Source: CAZFGN01 sp964518695
GTDB lineage: Bacteria > Patescibacteriota > Minisyncoccia > UBA6257 > Colwellbacteraceae
Reading direction: 5' to 3'
Length of the DNA stretch: 9,597 nt
NCBI GenBank assembly: GCA_964518695.1
Contig: CAZFGN010000024.1
Span: 1-9,597, forward strand
In this document: positions 1 through 5,955 of the stretch, piece by piece
How positions within the stretch are numbered: position 1 is the first letter of the stretch
How the letters are laid out: each line of letters starts with the position of its first letter
Made by a program: the position numbers and the translations under genes
Notes under the pieces: generated by a model
Told to the model about the DNA's origin: nothing
Seen by the model: the letters and a program-made list of their open reading frames with translations, nothing else
The model's database searches: none

Positions 1-1426
1 TAAGCGGGTCCGCGATTTCAAATCGGGCGCCTTGATAACTAAGGCTGTCCCAATTTAACAAAGAACTACCATCAAGCCTCCCTTGTTTCTTAAGGCCATA
101 TAGCACGGTGGCGCACTTGCCTCGCATAAAGGCTCGTGTTTCTTGTGGCGGATTATCAACCGCTTGGTCTATCTCCGCTTCGCTGAATAGCATTCGTGAC
201 TTGTAATGGTTTCGAATGCGTTCGAAAAGCGTTGGTGCGTTGGAACCAGAGGAGGGAAGGCGGTGATACATAACGTCGAACGTGTGTTTTTCTGCGAGCA
301 GCGACGGGTATTGAAACAAATCCTTGCCCGTGCGCCTAAGATATTCGCGCATAACAACATACTTCGTCGTATGATCCAAACGTCCCTCCAGATAGTCGAT
401 GTCGTTTCTGTATATCGCGTGCAGTATTGACTGCCAGGCCGACATCGCTTCTTTTGTTTCGTGTTCCCATGTCTCTGATTCAAACCGCGCGTTACGGACA
501 AACCTATTCGCGGCTTCCCAGTAGCGCGCCTGCAAATCGTACGCGCTTACAATGCTACCGTCTCCCAGCGTAATGAGAGGCGTGCGTCCATGATTTGTGA
601 AATCACGGCTCACGTTAGCCATCTCAATCGCTACTTGTTGGCGAATCTTATCATCGGCAAGAACAACCTGCTTTAACGAGTGGCCAAATTGGATTGACGC
701 GCTTGTCTCGATCATGGCCACAATGATGTTGGTGATCGCGAGCTTCAACCAGGCTGGATACTCGAGCATGTTGGAATCGCCGGTGATGATATGGAGTCTT
801 CGCGATTGGGTGTAGGAACCGGTGTGAGATTCCTTGTGCCCGCTAATCATCGAACGGCTATGCGTTGTGTTATTGCCCCACCCATACTCCATCATCAATC
901 CGCGTTGCGAATAGCAGTATTCTCCGGATGACAAAACGCATCCCGCGCCGCCAATGATTTGCCGGCTCATCAAAAAGGGAATGAGCGCATCATTGACGCT
1001 TTGGTCGCCCATGGGAATACCAAACACTTGTATATTCTCATGCGCTCCAAAGGACGCGAGCGGATTGCCCTCGTCGAAGTTATCCGCGAGATTGTTCTTG
1101 ATTAAAATCAAGCAGGAATTGTTGTCTCTGGGTACGCTGAAAATTCCCGCCATAATTTTATCACCCGCCTTACTGTGGAGTGAAGCTTCCCGCGCTCCAT
1201 AACATTCGCCGGTCGCGTATTCTGGATGATTTCCGGTATCCACGTAACCGCAACCACCGTTCCCGAGCCATAACCGTGGAGAGCAAAACACGCCCCGCTG
1301 GTTCGCGAGCCTGTCGATGATGTCAAGCTCTGGCGCGAAACTTTTGAATACGCCTGGTGCCGTTTGGAGGACAACACCGTATTCGATTTCAATTCCATTC
1401 GCTCTAACTCGTATATATGGCTGCAT
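1..1426 (-). CDS. pafA: PafA-like Pup (or UBact) ligase, C-terminus cut by window edge
   Basis: PafA/Dop-family enzyme, related to glutamine synthetases. Family members use ATP to phosphorylate the C-terminal glutamate of Pup and join it to lysines of target proteins, marking them for the proteasome. The frame is open from ATG 1426 to the window edge (475 codons). Family motifs in order: ATP/Mg-binding GIEIEYG (residues 11-17, E13 and E15), YVDTGNHPEYATGEC (61-75, D63 matching the catalytic Asp of PafA), IKNN (109-112) and GAHEN (127-131), IPFLMSRQIIGGAG (149-162), CYSQR (171-175), RRLHIITGDSNM (209-220), LDHTTKYVVMREYL (350-363) and EIDQAVDNPPQETRA (418-432). The E15-D63 distance and ATGEC fit PafA; the insertion typical of Dop is absent. 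The reading stops at DPL, which matches KDPF near the end of mycobacterial PafA (452 aa), so perhaps 15-25 residues are missing. The start has AAGGAG (complement of 1434-1439) 7 nt upstream. It is transcribed away from the helicase gene; any pup, dop or proteasome genes would lie beyond position 1. Base composition is GC-richer than its neighbours. Family very sure; PafA rather than Dop fairly sure. Confidence 0.93.
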   Translation of the reverse strand, partial: MQPYIRVRANGIEIEYGVVLQTAPGVFKSFAPELDIIDRLANQRGVFCSPRLWLGNGGCGYVDTGNHPEYATGECYGAREASLHSKAGDKIMAGIFSVPRDNNSCLILIKNNLADNFDEGNPLASFGAHENIQVFGIPMGDQSVNDALIPFLMSRQIIGGAGCVLSSGEYCYSQRGLMMEYGWGNNTTHSRSMISGHKESHTGSYTQSRRLHIITGDSNMLEYPAWLKLAITNIIVAMIETSASIQFGHSLKQVVLADDKIRQQVAIEMANVSRDFTNHGRTPLITLGDGSIVSAYDLQARYWEAANRFVRNARFESETWEHETKEAMSAWQSILHAIYRNDIDYLEGRLDHTTKYVVMREYLRRTGKDLFQYPSLLAEKHTFDVMYHRLPSSGSNAPTLFERIRNHYKSRMLFSEAEIDQAVDNPPQETRAFMRGKCATVLYGLKKQGRLDGSSLLNWDSLSYQGARFEIADPL

Positions 1427-1433
1427 ATTACAG

Positions 1434-1499
1434 CTCCTTATTAAAGGTCTGGAAAGGCTTCTGATTTAGGATATAACACATATTTTGATGATAAGACAA
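1434..1499 (-). promoter_or_regulatory. Candidate pafA promoter and Shine-Dalgarno site
   Basis: On the minus strand a TTGTCT -35 (complement of 1494-1499) and a TATATC -10 (complement of 1470-1475) are 18 nt apart. Transcription would start near 1463, giving a leader of about 37 nt. AAGGAG (complement of 1434-1439) sits 7 nt before the ATG and is one of the few clear ribosome binding sites in the window. The promoter boxes match consensus only partly, so this is a moderate call; the ribosome binding site is solid. Confidence 0.45.
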
Positions 1500-1514
1500 A
1501 CTAATGTAGAGTGC

Positions 1515-1543
1515 TTTTATTTGGGGAATTAAAATCTTATACT
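1515..1543 (+). promoter_or_regulatory. Candidate short-leader promoter of the helicase-nuclease gene
   Basis: A TATACT -10 lies at 1538-1543, 14 nt before the ATG at 1558. The -35 region at 17 nt spacing is TTTTAT (1515-1520), a poor match. Transcription would start near 1550, leaving about 8 nt of leader. There is no convincing Shine-Dalgarno sequence in front of the ATG, which fits initiation on a nearly leaderless message. The call rests mainly on the -10 and on the same arrangement at other genes in the window. Confidence 0.4.
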
Positions 1544-1557
1544 CACAAGTAAGTTAT

Positions 1558-4500
1558 ATGAAAATTGCTTCAAAATTTGATTTAGCCTATAAACGTCTTA
1601 ATCCTGGACAGAAAAAAGCGGTGGATGCGATTGAAGGACCGGTAATGGTTATTGCCGGGCCGGGATCTGGCAAGACAGAGCTATTAAGTTTGCGGGTTAT
1701 GAATATTTTGCGAAATGCGGATGTTACGCCTGGGAATATACTGTGCCTAACTTTTACTGAAGCGGCCGCTTTCAACATGAGACAGCGTTTGGCAGGCTTG
1801 CTAGGACGTGTTGCTTACCGGGTGGCGATCCACACTTTTCATAGTTTCGGCGTGGAGATAATTAACCGTTATCCGGAGCATTTTTATAACGGCGCCTCAT
1901 TCCTACCTGCCGATAGTATTACTCAAACCGAGATTCTTCAGGATATATTCAATGGCCTTCCTTACAGTGATCCTTTAAGATCAGAACACAACGATCAGTT
2001 CACGTATTTATATTTGGCAAAGAGGGCAATTGAATATATTAAAAAAGCCGGACTCTCTCCGGCAGAGTTCAGAATTGTTCTCGCCGAGAATAAAAAGGCG
2101 ATTAACCATATCGAGCCTATTATTAGGCGGGTTTTTAGCAAAACAATTTCGAAAAAGATGTTTCCTACCGTGCGTGCCGCGATAGAGGACTTGAAAGGTT
2201 ATCAATCGAGTTCCATCCCCGGATTTTTCAGGCCATATGTTCAGCATCTTGTTGGCGCGCTTACGGAGTCTCTTGGTCATGCCGAAAGTGAGAATAGTAC
2301 AAGGCCCCTCACAGAATGGAAAAAGGAGTGGGTAAAAAAAGGAAATGACAAAATTACTCATCTTATAGATTTTTTAGATGTAGATGTTACGGAGTCTCTG
2401 GCAGGAATTTATGAAATGTATGCGTCTCGAATGCAGAAAGAACGCTACTACGATTATGATGATATGATTCTCGATACAATCGTTGTGCTTCAACGAGACA
2501 TGAGTGTTCGTCTTGACCTTCAGGAGCGATACCAATATGTTCTTGTTGATGAATTTCAAGATACGAATAACGCGCAAATGCGTCTTATAGGATTTCTTAC
2601 GGATAACTTGGTGAATGAAGGTAGGCCGAACATCATGGTTGTGGGGGATGACGATCAGGCGATCTATAAATTTCAAGGAGCGGAGATTTCTAATATTATC
2701 GATTTTAAGGAAATGTATCGTGAACCCACCCTTATTGTCCTTAATGAGAATTATCGCTCGACACAACATATTCTTGATGTTGCTCGTCACATTATTTTGA
2801 AGGGAGTTGGGCGCCTCGAAAATCTATCCCCAGATTTAAAAAAAGAACTCATTGCTTCAAACAAGGAGCTTGCGAACGGGGCAATTTATGGTAAAGAGTT
2901 TGTTTCGCGCGAAGCAGAGTACGCTTGGATCGCGGGGGAGATTAAAAAGCTTATCACCCAGGGTATTTCTCCACGACAGATTGCGGTTATTGCTCGCGAG
3001 CATAAAGATCTCGAAGCGTTAGTGCCACATTTTCACGCGATAAAAATACCACTTTCCTATGAGCGTGAGGAAAATGTACTTCATGAGCCACATATTCTTC
3101 AACTTATCACCATGGCTCGATTTGTTGATTCAATTATGAAGAAATCGGAGGACGCTGATAACTTTTTGCCTGAAATCTTGAGCTATCCGTTCTGGGGAGT
3201 TCCACGCGCTACAATCTGGGAGCTTTCACTCAAAGCCCGTGAGGAACGAAAGCCATGGTTAATGACGATGAGAGAGTTTGGTGGACGAGTTACAGAGATC
3301 GCTAATTTCTTTATTGAGCTTGGAGCCCGCGCGACTTATGGAACTGCGGAGGAAATTTTGCATGAGTTGATCGGGGGGCCACAGGAGATTATCCCAGATG
3401 ATGAGACCCATGATGATGAAGCAGTAACTCCCCATGCTATGTTTAGTCCCTTTCGTTCTTACTATTTCGGCAAAGAGCGATTCACAAATCATAGAGCTAA
3501 CTATATGAAATTTCTTTCATCGCTTCAGTCATTTGTGGGATCTCTCCGTGAGTACCGAAGGGGACGGCCGGTAACTATTGGAGGTCTTACTACATTCGTC
3601 GATATACATATTAAAAATAACCTCCCGATCAATAATATCAATCCGTTCGTAAATGCTATGGATGCGGTTCTATTTTTGAGTGCTCACAAGGCGAAAGGTC
3701 TTGAATTTGAGGCGGTATTCGTTATTAATTGCCAAGAAGACGTGTGGGCTAGTTCTCAACATGGACGTGATATTCCTTTACCGATGAATTTGCCAATTAA
3801 CCCGGCGGGAGACACGCTTGATGATAAGTTGCGGTTATTCTATGTGGCTGTAACACGGGCTAAGCGTTTTTTGTATCTCACGTCGTACCGGATTGATTCG
3901 AAGGGTAAAGAATCTTCTCGTCTCGGATTCATTGCTCCAGACGAAGCCACGCCGGATTTATTTCAATCAGAGCTGGTTGATATGAAAGATAGTGGAAATG
4001 ATCCACTCGAGATGTTAGAGCGCGAATGGGACGTTCATCACTCTCTACAATTTATACCGAGCGAGCTTACGCTTCTTTGGCCGATCATCGAAAAGTATCA
4101 GTTGAGTGTAACTCACCTCCAAAACTTTTTAAATGTTGTCTCCGGTGGCCCGCTTTTGTTTTTTCAAAAGAATCTTCTGCGATTTCCGGAGCCGAAGAGC
4201 GCGAGTGGTGCCTTGGGATCAGCAGCGCATAATACAATCCGCCGTATCTATGATCATTTTAAAAACAAGGAGATGTTACCTTCCATAAAAGAGGTCTTGA
4301 CTTGGTTTGAAGAGTTTCTAAGAGATGAGCGTTTGAATGAACAAGATTTCAAACTTATGTTAAAACGGGGTGAAAAGGCACTTCACGTGTTTTACGCGAA
4401 CAAGCAAGGTGAATTTTCGTTACAAGATAAGATAGAATTTGATTTTAAATCCCAGGGAGTGGTTGTGGGCGAAGCGCATCTTACTGGAAAAATTGATCGG

Positions 4501-4935
4501 ATGACTATTTCGGGCGGGCAGATTATCGTAACCGACTTCAAAACTGGTAAGGCTATTAAAAGTTGGTTCCCAAGTAACCCTTATGAAAAGATAAAAGCTT
4601 GGAGATATCGGCAACAACTTGTATTTTATAAGTTACTTATTGAGAACTCTCGGGATTTTTCTAATAAATATTTAGTGAATCGGGGTATTATAGAATTCGT
4701 AGAGCCATATCGTGGACAAATTGTAGATTTGCCAACCGAAATCAAAACAGCAGAGGTTCGGCGGATGGCAGCCCTGATTAATGTCGTATATCGCAAAATC
4801 AAATCCCTTGATTTTCCAGATATCACTAATTACTCTAAAGATATCAATGGAATTTTAGCCTTTGAAGAAGATCTTCTCAAAGATTCTTCAAGTTTACTAT
4901 TTACGGATGAACCGTTTCTCGTAGGCAAATCTTAG
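1558..4935 (+). CDS. UvrD/AddA-like superfamily 1 helicase with C-terminal PD-(D/E)XK nuclease
   Basis: A 1125-aa ATP-driven DNA translocase/helicase fused to a RecB/AddB-type nuclease, predicted to act in double-strand break processing or similar DNA repair in the cytoplasm. Helicase motifs: Q motif LNPGQKKAVD (14-23), Walker A AGPGSGKT (33-40), Ia CLTFTEAAA (63-71), motif II VLVDEFQDTNNAQ (328-340), motif III VVGDDDQAIYKFQGA (361-375), motif IV NENYRST (396-402), motif V LSAHKAKGLEFEAVFV (707-722) and motif VI LFYVAVTRAKR (760-770). The nuclease block is also complete: GALGSAAHNTI (884-894, H891), GKIDRM (977-982, D980), VTDFKTGKA (991-999, D993 and K995) and RQQLVFYKLL (1018-1027). No four-cysteine iron-sulphur cage like that of AddB is apparent. 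The layout matches AddA/RecB more than plain UvrD or PcrA (about 700 aa), and no AddB partner is visible, so it may act alone or with a distant partner. The 3' end overlaps the convergent 82-aa gene by 39 nt. Confidence 0.95.
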   Translation: MKIASKFDLAYKRLNPGQKKAVDAIEGPVMVIAGPGSGKTELLSLRVMNILRNADVTPGNILCLTFTEAAAFNMRQRLAGLLGRVAYRVAIHTFHSFGVEIINRYPEHFYNGASFLPADSITQTEILQDIFNGLPYSDPLRSEHNDQFTYLYLAKRAIEYIKKAGLSPAEFRIVLAENKKAINHIEPIIRRVFSKTISKKMFPTVRAAIEDLKGYQSSSIPGFFRPYVQHLVGALTESLGHAESENSTRPLTEWKKEWVKKGNDKITHLIDFLDVDVTESLAGIYEMYASRMQKERYYDYDDMILDTIVVLQRDMSVRLDLQERYQYVLVDEFQDTNNAQMRLIGFLTDNLVNEGRPNIMVVGDDDQAIYKFQGAEISNIIDFKEMYREPTLIVLNENYRSTQHILDVARHIILKGVGRLENLSPDLKKELIASNKELANGAIYGKEFVSREAEYAWIAGEIKKLITQGISPRQIAVIAREHKDLEALVPHFHAIKIPLSYEREENVLHEPHILQLITMARFVDSIMKKSEDADNFLPEILSYPFWGVPRATIWELSLKAREERKPWLMTMREFGGRVTEIANFFIELGARATYGTAEEILHELIGGPQEIIPDDETHDDEAVTPHAMFSPFRSYYFGKERFTNHRANYMKFLSSLQSFVGSLREYRRGRPVTIGGLTTFVDIHIKNNLPINNINPFVNAMDAVLFLSAHKAKGLEFEAVFVINCQEDVWASSQHGRDIPLPMNLPINPAGDTLDDKLRLFYVAVTRAKRFLYLTSYRIDSKGKESSRLGFIAPDEATPDLFQSELVDMKDSGNDPLEMLEREWDVHHSLQFIPSELTLLWPIIEKYQLSVTHLQNFLNVVSGGPLLFFQKNLLRFPEPKSASGALGSAAHNTIRRIYDHFKNKEMLPSIKEVLTWFEEFLRDERLNEQDFKLMLKRGEKALHVFYANKQGEFSLQDKIEFDFKSQGVVVGEAHLTGKIDRMTISGGQIIVTDFKTGKAIKSWFPSNPYEKIKAWRYRQQLVFYKLLIENSRDFSNKYLVNRGIIEFVEPYRGQIVDLPTEIKTAEVRRMAALINVVYRKIKSLDFPDITNYSKDINGILAFEEDLLKDSSSLLFTDEPFLVGKS

Positions 4936-5145
4936 ATTGTCATTCTCGTTTAGTCGAAAAGACAAAGTGATTTCTGTTCCGTCCTTTTTCTTAAATACTA
5001 CTGTGGAGTTTCCCTTTAAGTTAGCTTTTTTACTTACATATTTCGCAATACCTTCTTCTTTTGCCCGCACCAAGCGTTTTGCCTCGTCATCTAGTTTTTG
5101 ATTAAGCTCTTTGAGGGAAATCAGATGTACCCTAGGTTTATTCAT
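4897..5145 (-). CDS. Hypothetical 82-aa charged protein
   Basis: Not recognised. The protein is 82 aa and rich in Lys and Glu. Residues about 9-42 look helical and possibly coiled-coil (ISLKELNQKLDDEAKR and onwards). They are followed by a likely beta-rich part containing STVVFKKKDGTEITLSFRL (47-65). There are no cysteines, signal peptide or membrane helix. Support for a real gene is the strong minus-strand promoter ending only 9 nt before the ATG. Its last 39 nt are antisense to the end of the helicase gene, a tail-to-tail overlap. There is no Shine-Dalgarno site, so translation probably starts on a leaderless or nearly leaderless message. Function unknown; a DNA- or RNA-binding role would be only a guess from charge. 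Confidence 0.65.
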   Translation of the reverse strand: MNKPRVHLISLKELNQKLDDEAKRLVRAKEEGIAKYVSKKANLKGNSTVVFKKKDGTEITLSFRLNENDNLRFAYEKRFIRK

Positions 5146-5154
5146 AACGTTCTA

Positions 5155-5183
5155 ATTTTACAATATTTTGATTAGCCTGTCAA
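5155..5183 (-). promoter_or_regulatory. Sigma-70-type promoter of the 82-aa gene
   Basis: On the minus strand there is a perfect TTGACA -35 (complement of 5178-5183), a 17-nt spacer and a TAAAAT -10 (complement of 5155-5160). The -10 ends 9 nt before the ATG at 5145, so transcription should begin at or within a couple of bases of the start codon. This is among the strongest promoter matches in the window and a good case of a leaderless gene. Confidence 0.75.
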
Positions 5184-5215
5184 TGAATTTTTACCAAGTA
5201 TTTTAGTCATTGACA
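5178..5215. repeat. Inverted repeat carrying the two divergent -35 boxes
   Basis: TGTCAATGA (5178-5186) and TCATTGACA (5207-5215) are perfect inverted 9-mers 20 bp apart. Each contains the TTGACA of one of two divergent promoters. The match extends 3 bp beyond the hexamer in both directions, which may be chance or may mark a shared regulator site. The spacing of arm centres is 29 bp, not a whole number of helical turns, which weakens the operator idea. Confidence 0.5.
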
Positions 5216-5238
5216 ATAGTTATATTTAATTGTATATT
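5210..5238 (+). promoter_or_regulatory. Sigma-70-type promoter of the 83-aa gene
   Basis: TTGACA (5210-5215), 17-nt spacer, TATATT (5233-5238). Transcription should start near 5245, leaving about 73 nt of leader before the ATG at 5318. That makes this the exception among the promoters here, most of which sit almost on top of their start codon. It points away from the promoter of the 82-aa gene. Confidence 0.7.
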
Positions 5239-5251
5239 CTCATTTACCTAG

Positions 5252-5294
5252 CTTAGTAATAAATGGTCGAAAGTTTTAGGGCTTTATTATTAGG
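5252..5294 (+). other. Leader hairpin upstream of the 83-aa gene
   Basis: Bases 5252-5263 can pair with 5283-5294 in a 12-bp stem with two G-U pairs, enclosing a 19-nt loop. The core is TAGTAATAAA against TTTATTATTA. It lies inside the predicted leader RNA, just after the predicted start. No U-tract follows, so it is not a terminator. The stem is AT-rich and weak; it could be an RNA control element, a stabilising 5' stem or chance. Confidence 0.35.
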
Positions 5295-5317
5295 GTTGTT
5301 ATTTAACATAAACATAT

Positions 5318-5569
5318 ATGAGAGTTGTATATAAGGAGGAAGGGATCTTCTATGATAGAATCCAAGTATTAGCTGAAAAATACGAAGAATACGAGTTTGA
5401 TAGCTTCTTGGGTCCCAGAAAGTGGTGGATGTATAAAGGCGAGAGAGTAATACTCACGGTACCTACGAGTAAGATGATAGAACGTGGAGACTTTTTAAGC
5501 TTTCCTTATTGTGTGCTTAGGGACTGGAAGATTTTCGGCGGCCAGCAAATAAGATGGTCTTGGTCTTAA
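5318..5569 (+). CDS. Hypothetical 83-aa tryptophan- and tyrosine-rich protein
   Basis: Not recognised. The 83-aa protein is soluble-looking, with many aromatic residues: WWMY at 36-39, W70, W80 and W82, ending in RWSWS. An in-frame TAA sits 9 nt before the ATG at 5318, and no other in-frame ATG occurs until codon 38, so the start is fairly fixed. No Shine-Dalgarno site precedes the ATG. A strong AAGGAGG occurs inside the gene at about codons 6-8, but the ATG after it (5352) is out of frame and stops after six codons. The gene is framed by its own strong promoter and a 13-bp terminator hairpin, which argues for a real single-gene transcript. Composition is AT-rich, like the adjacent 82-aa gene. 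Confidence 0.6.
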   Translation: MRVVYKEEGIFYDRIQVLAEKYEEYEFDSFLGPRKWWMYKGERVILTVPTSKMIERGDFLSFPYCVLRDWKIFGGQQIRWSWS

Positions 5570-5602
5570 TAGAGGTTTCTCAAATATTTAACTCGATTAA
5601 TT

Positions 5603-5643
5603 AATAAAGAGTTTGCTGTACCACAAACTCTTTATTTAGTTTT
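5603..5643 (+). terminator. Rho-independent terminator of the 83-aa gene
   Basis: A perfect 13-bp stem, AATAAAGAGTTTG (5603-5615) with CAAACTCTTTATT (5624-5636), closes an 8-nt loop. A T-rich stretch follows (5635-5643). It ends the short transcript from 5245 and insulates the next promoter, which begins at 5646. The stem is AT-rich and would also work partly on the other strand. Confidence 0.7.
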
Positions 5644-5645
5644 AC

Positions 5646-5674
5646 TTGACAAGGAAAGGTTAACGGATTACACT
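5646..5674 (+). promoter_or_regulatory. Promoter of the tryptophan attenuator transcript
   Basis: TTGACA (5646-5651), a 17-nt spacer and TACACT (5669-5674). The start point should fall near 5681, only about 6 nt before the leader-peptide ATG at 5687. Perfect -35, good -10 and ideal spacing make this a strong call. It starts immediately after the preceding terminator, so the tryptophan unit has an independent beginning. Confidence 0.75.
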
Positions 5675-5686
5675 CTAAATCAAGGT

Positions 5687-5764
5687 ATGAAATTAATCCA
5701 GACAAAAAGATTTTCAATCGTTTGGTGGTGGAATTTGCATCTTTTGCAAGGTCCGACCCATTGA
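5687..5764 (+). CDS. trpL: Tryptophan leader peptide, 25 aa with Trp-Trp-Trp
   Basis: A short reading frame begins MKLIQTK and holds three adjacent TGG codons at residues 13-15 (5723-5731), then continues to a TGA at 5762-5764. Three Trp codons in a row in a 25-codon frame between a promoter and a terminator hairpin, upstream of trpBA, is the signature of ribosome-mediated attenuation. The peptide itself need not have a function: a ribosome stalling on the Trp codons when charged tRNA-Trp is low decides which RNA fold forms. The AAGG just before the ATG (5682-5685) is too close for a normal Shine-Dalgarno site, so initiation is probably near-leaderless. Gene symbol by analogy with enteric trpL; the sequence itself is not homologous as far as I can tell. 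Confidence 0.82.
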   Translation: MKLIQTKRFSIVWWWNLHLLQGPTH

Positions 5765-5829
5765 TTATTGTAAACCGCTTTTTATACCAGCAATCAAAAC
5801 ATCGAAATTTCTCTCGGACATTGCGAGAG
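5741..5829 (+). promoter_or_regulatory. Antiterminator pairing of the trp attenuator
   Basis: Bases 5741-5756 can pair with 5814-5829: 15 of 16 positions pair, two of them G-U, with one A-G mismatch (5750/5820). The helix takes the right half of the terminator 5' arm, all of its loop and most of the 3' arm, so it excludes the terminator. Inside it, TTGATT (5761-5766) can pair with AATCAA (5792-5797). A ribosome stalled at 5723-5731 leaves most of 5741-5756 free, favouring this fold and read-through. A ribosome at the stop codon (5762-5764) covers 5741-5756 and lets the terminator form. TTGCA (5735-5739) and TGCAA (5745-5749) could form a small early hairpin. The pairing was found by hand, without energies. 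Confidence 0.72.
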
Positions 5830-5839
5830 AAGTTTTTTT
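5808..5839 (+). terminator. Attenuator terminator of the trp leader
   Basis: TTCTCTCG (5809-5816) pairs perfectly with CGAGAGAA (5824-5831), extended by a T-G pair (5808/5832), around a 7-nt loop. It is followed directly by seven T (5833-5839). It lies 44 nt after the leader-peptide stop and competes with the antiterminator. Expected effect: with enough charged tRNA-Trp, transcription ends here, before the 87-aa gene. Confidence 0.85.
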
Positions 5840-5890
5840 GTGTTGATGAATGAGTATTTTGTAAAAAATATTGAAAAAGTAAACATCCAC

Positions 5891-5912
5891 CAGCACAAAA
5901 ATGTTTGTGCCG
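5891..5912 (+). other. Stem-loop in the leader before the 87-aa gene
   Basis: GCACAAA (5893-5899) pairs with TTTGTGC (5904-5910) around a 4-nt loop, with one extra outer pair across a mismatch. No U-tract follows, so it is not a terminator. It lies 46 nt before the ATG of the 87-aa gene and 31 nt before its Shine-Dalgarno site. The rest of 5840-5955 shows no gene or promoter I can support. A role in RNA stability or processing is possible but not shown. Confidence 0.4.
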
Positions 5913-5955
5913 GAACAGATCTTTTATACGTCTCAACGGGAAGGGGAGTTGTGCT

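Noticed and set aside
169..1398. Long plus- and minus-strand open frames inside the pafA region
   Set aside because: They are out of frame with a continuous 475-codon PafA reading frame that matches family motifs from end to end.
4936..4980. Small hairpin around TTTAGTCGAAAAGAC as a helicase-gene terminator
   Set aside because: Very few pairs and no T-tract; it also lies inside the 82-aa gene.
4897..5569. The two small unknown genes as a toxin-antitoxin pair or as the Pup/UBact modifier
   Set aside because: No known toxin or antitoxin motif is visible, and neither protein ends in Gly-Gly-Glu or Gly-Gly-Gln.
5905..5955. TTG at 5905 as an earlier start of the 87-aa gene
   Set aside because: ATG 5956 has a clear AAGGGGAG at 7 nt; the extension would begin within the stem-loop and looks unlike coding sequence.
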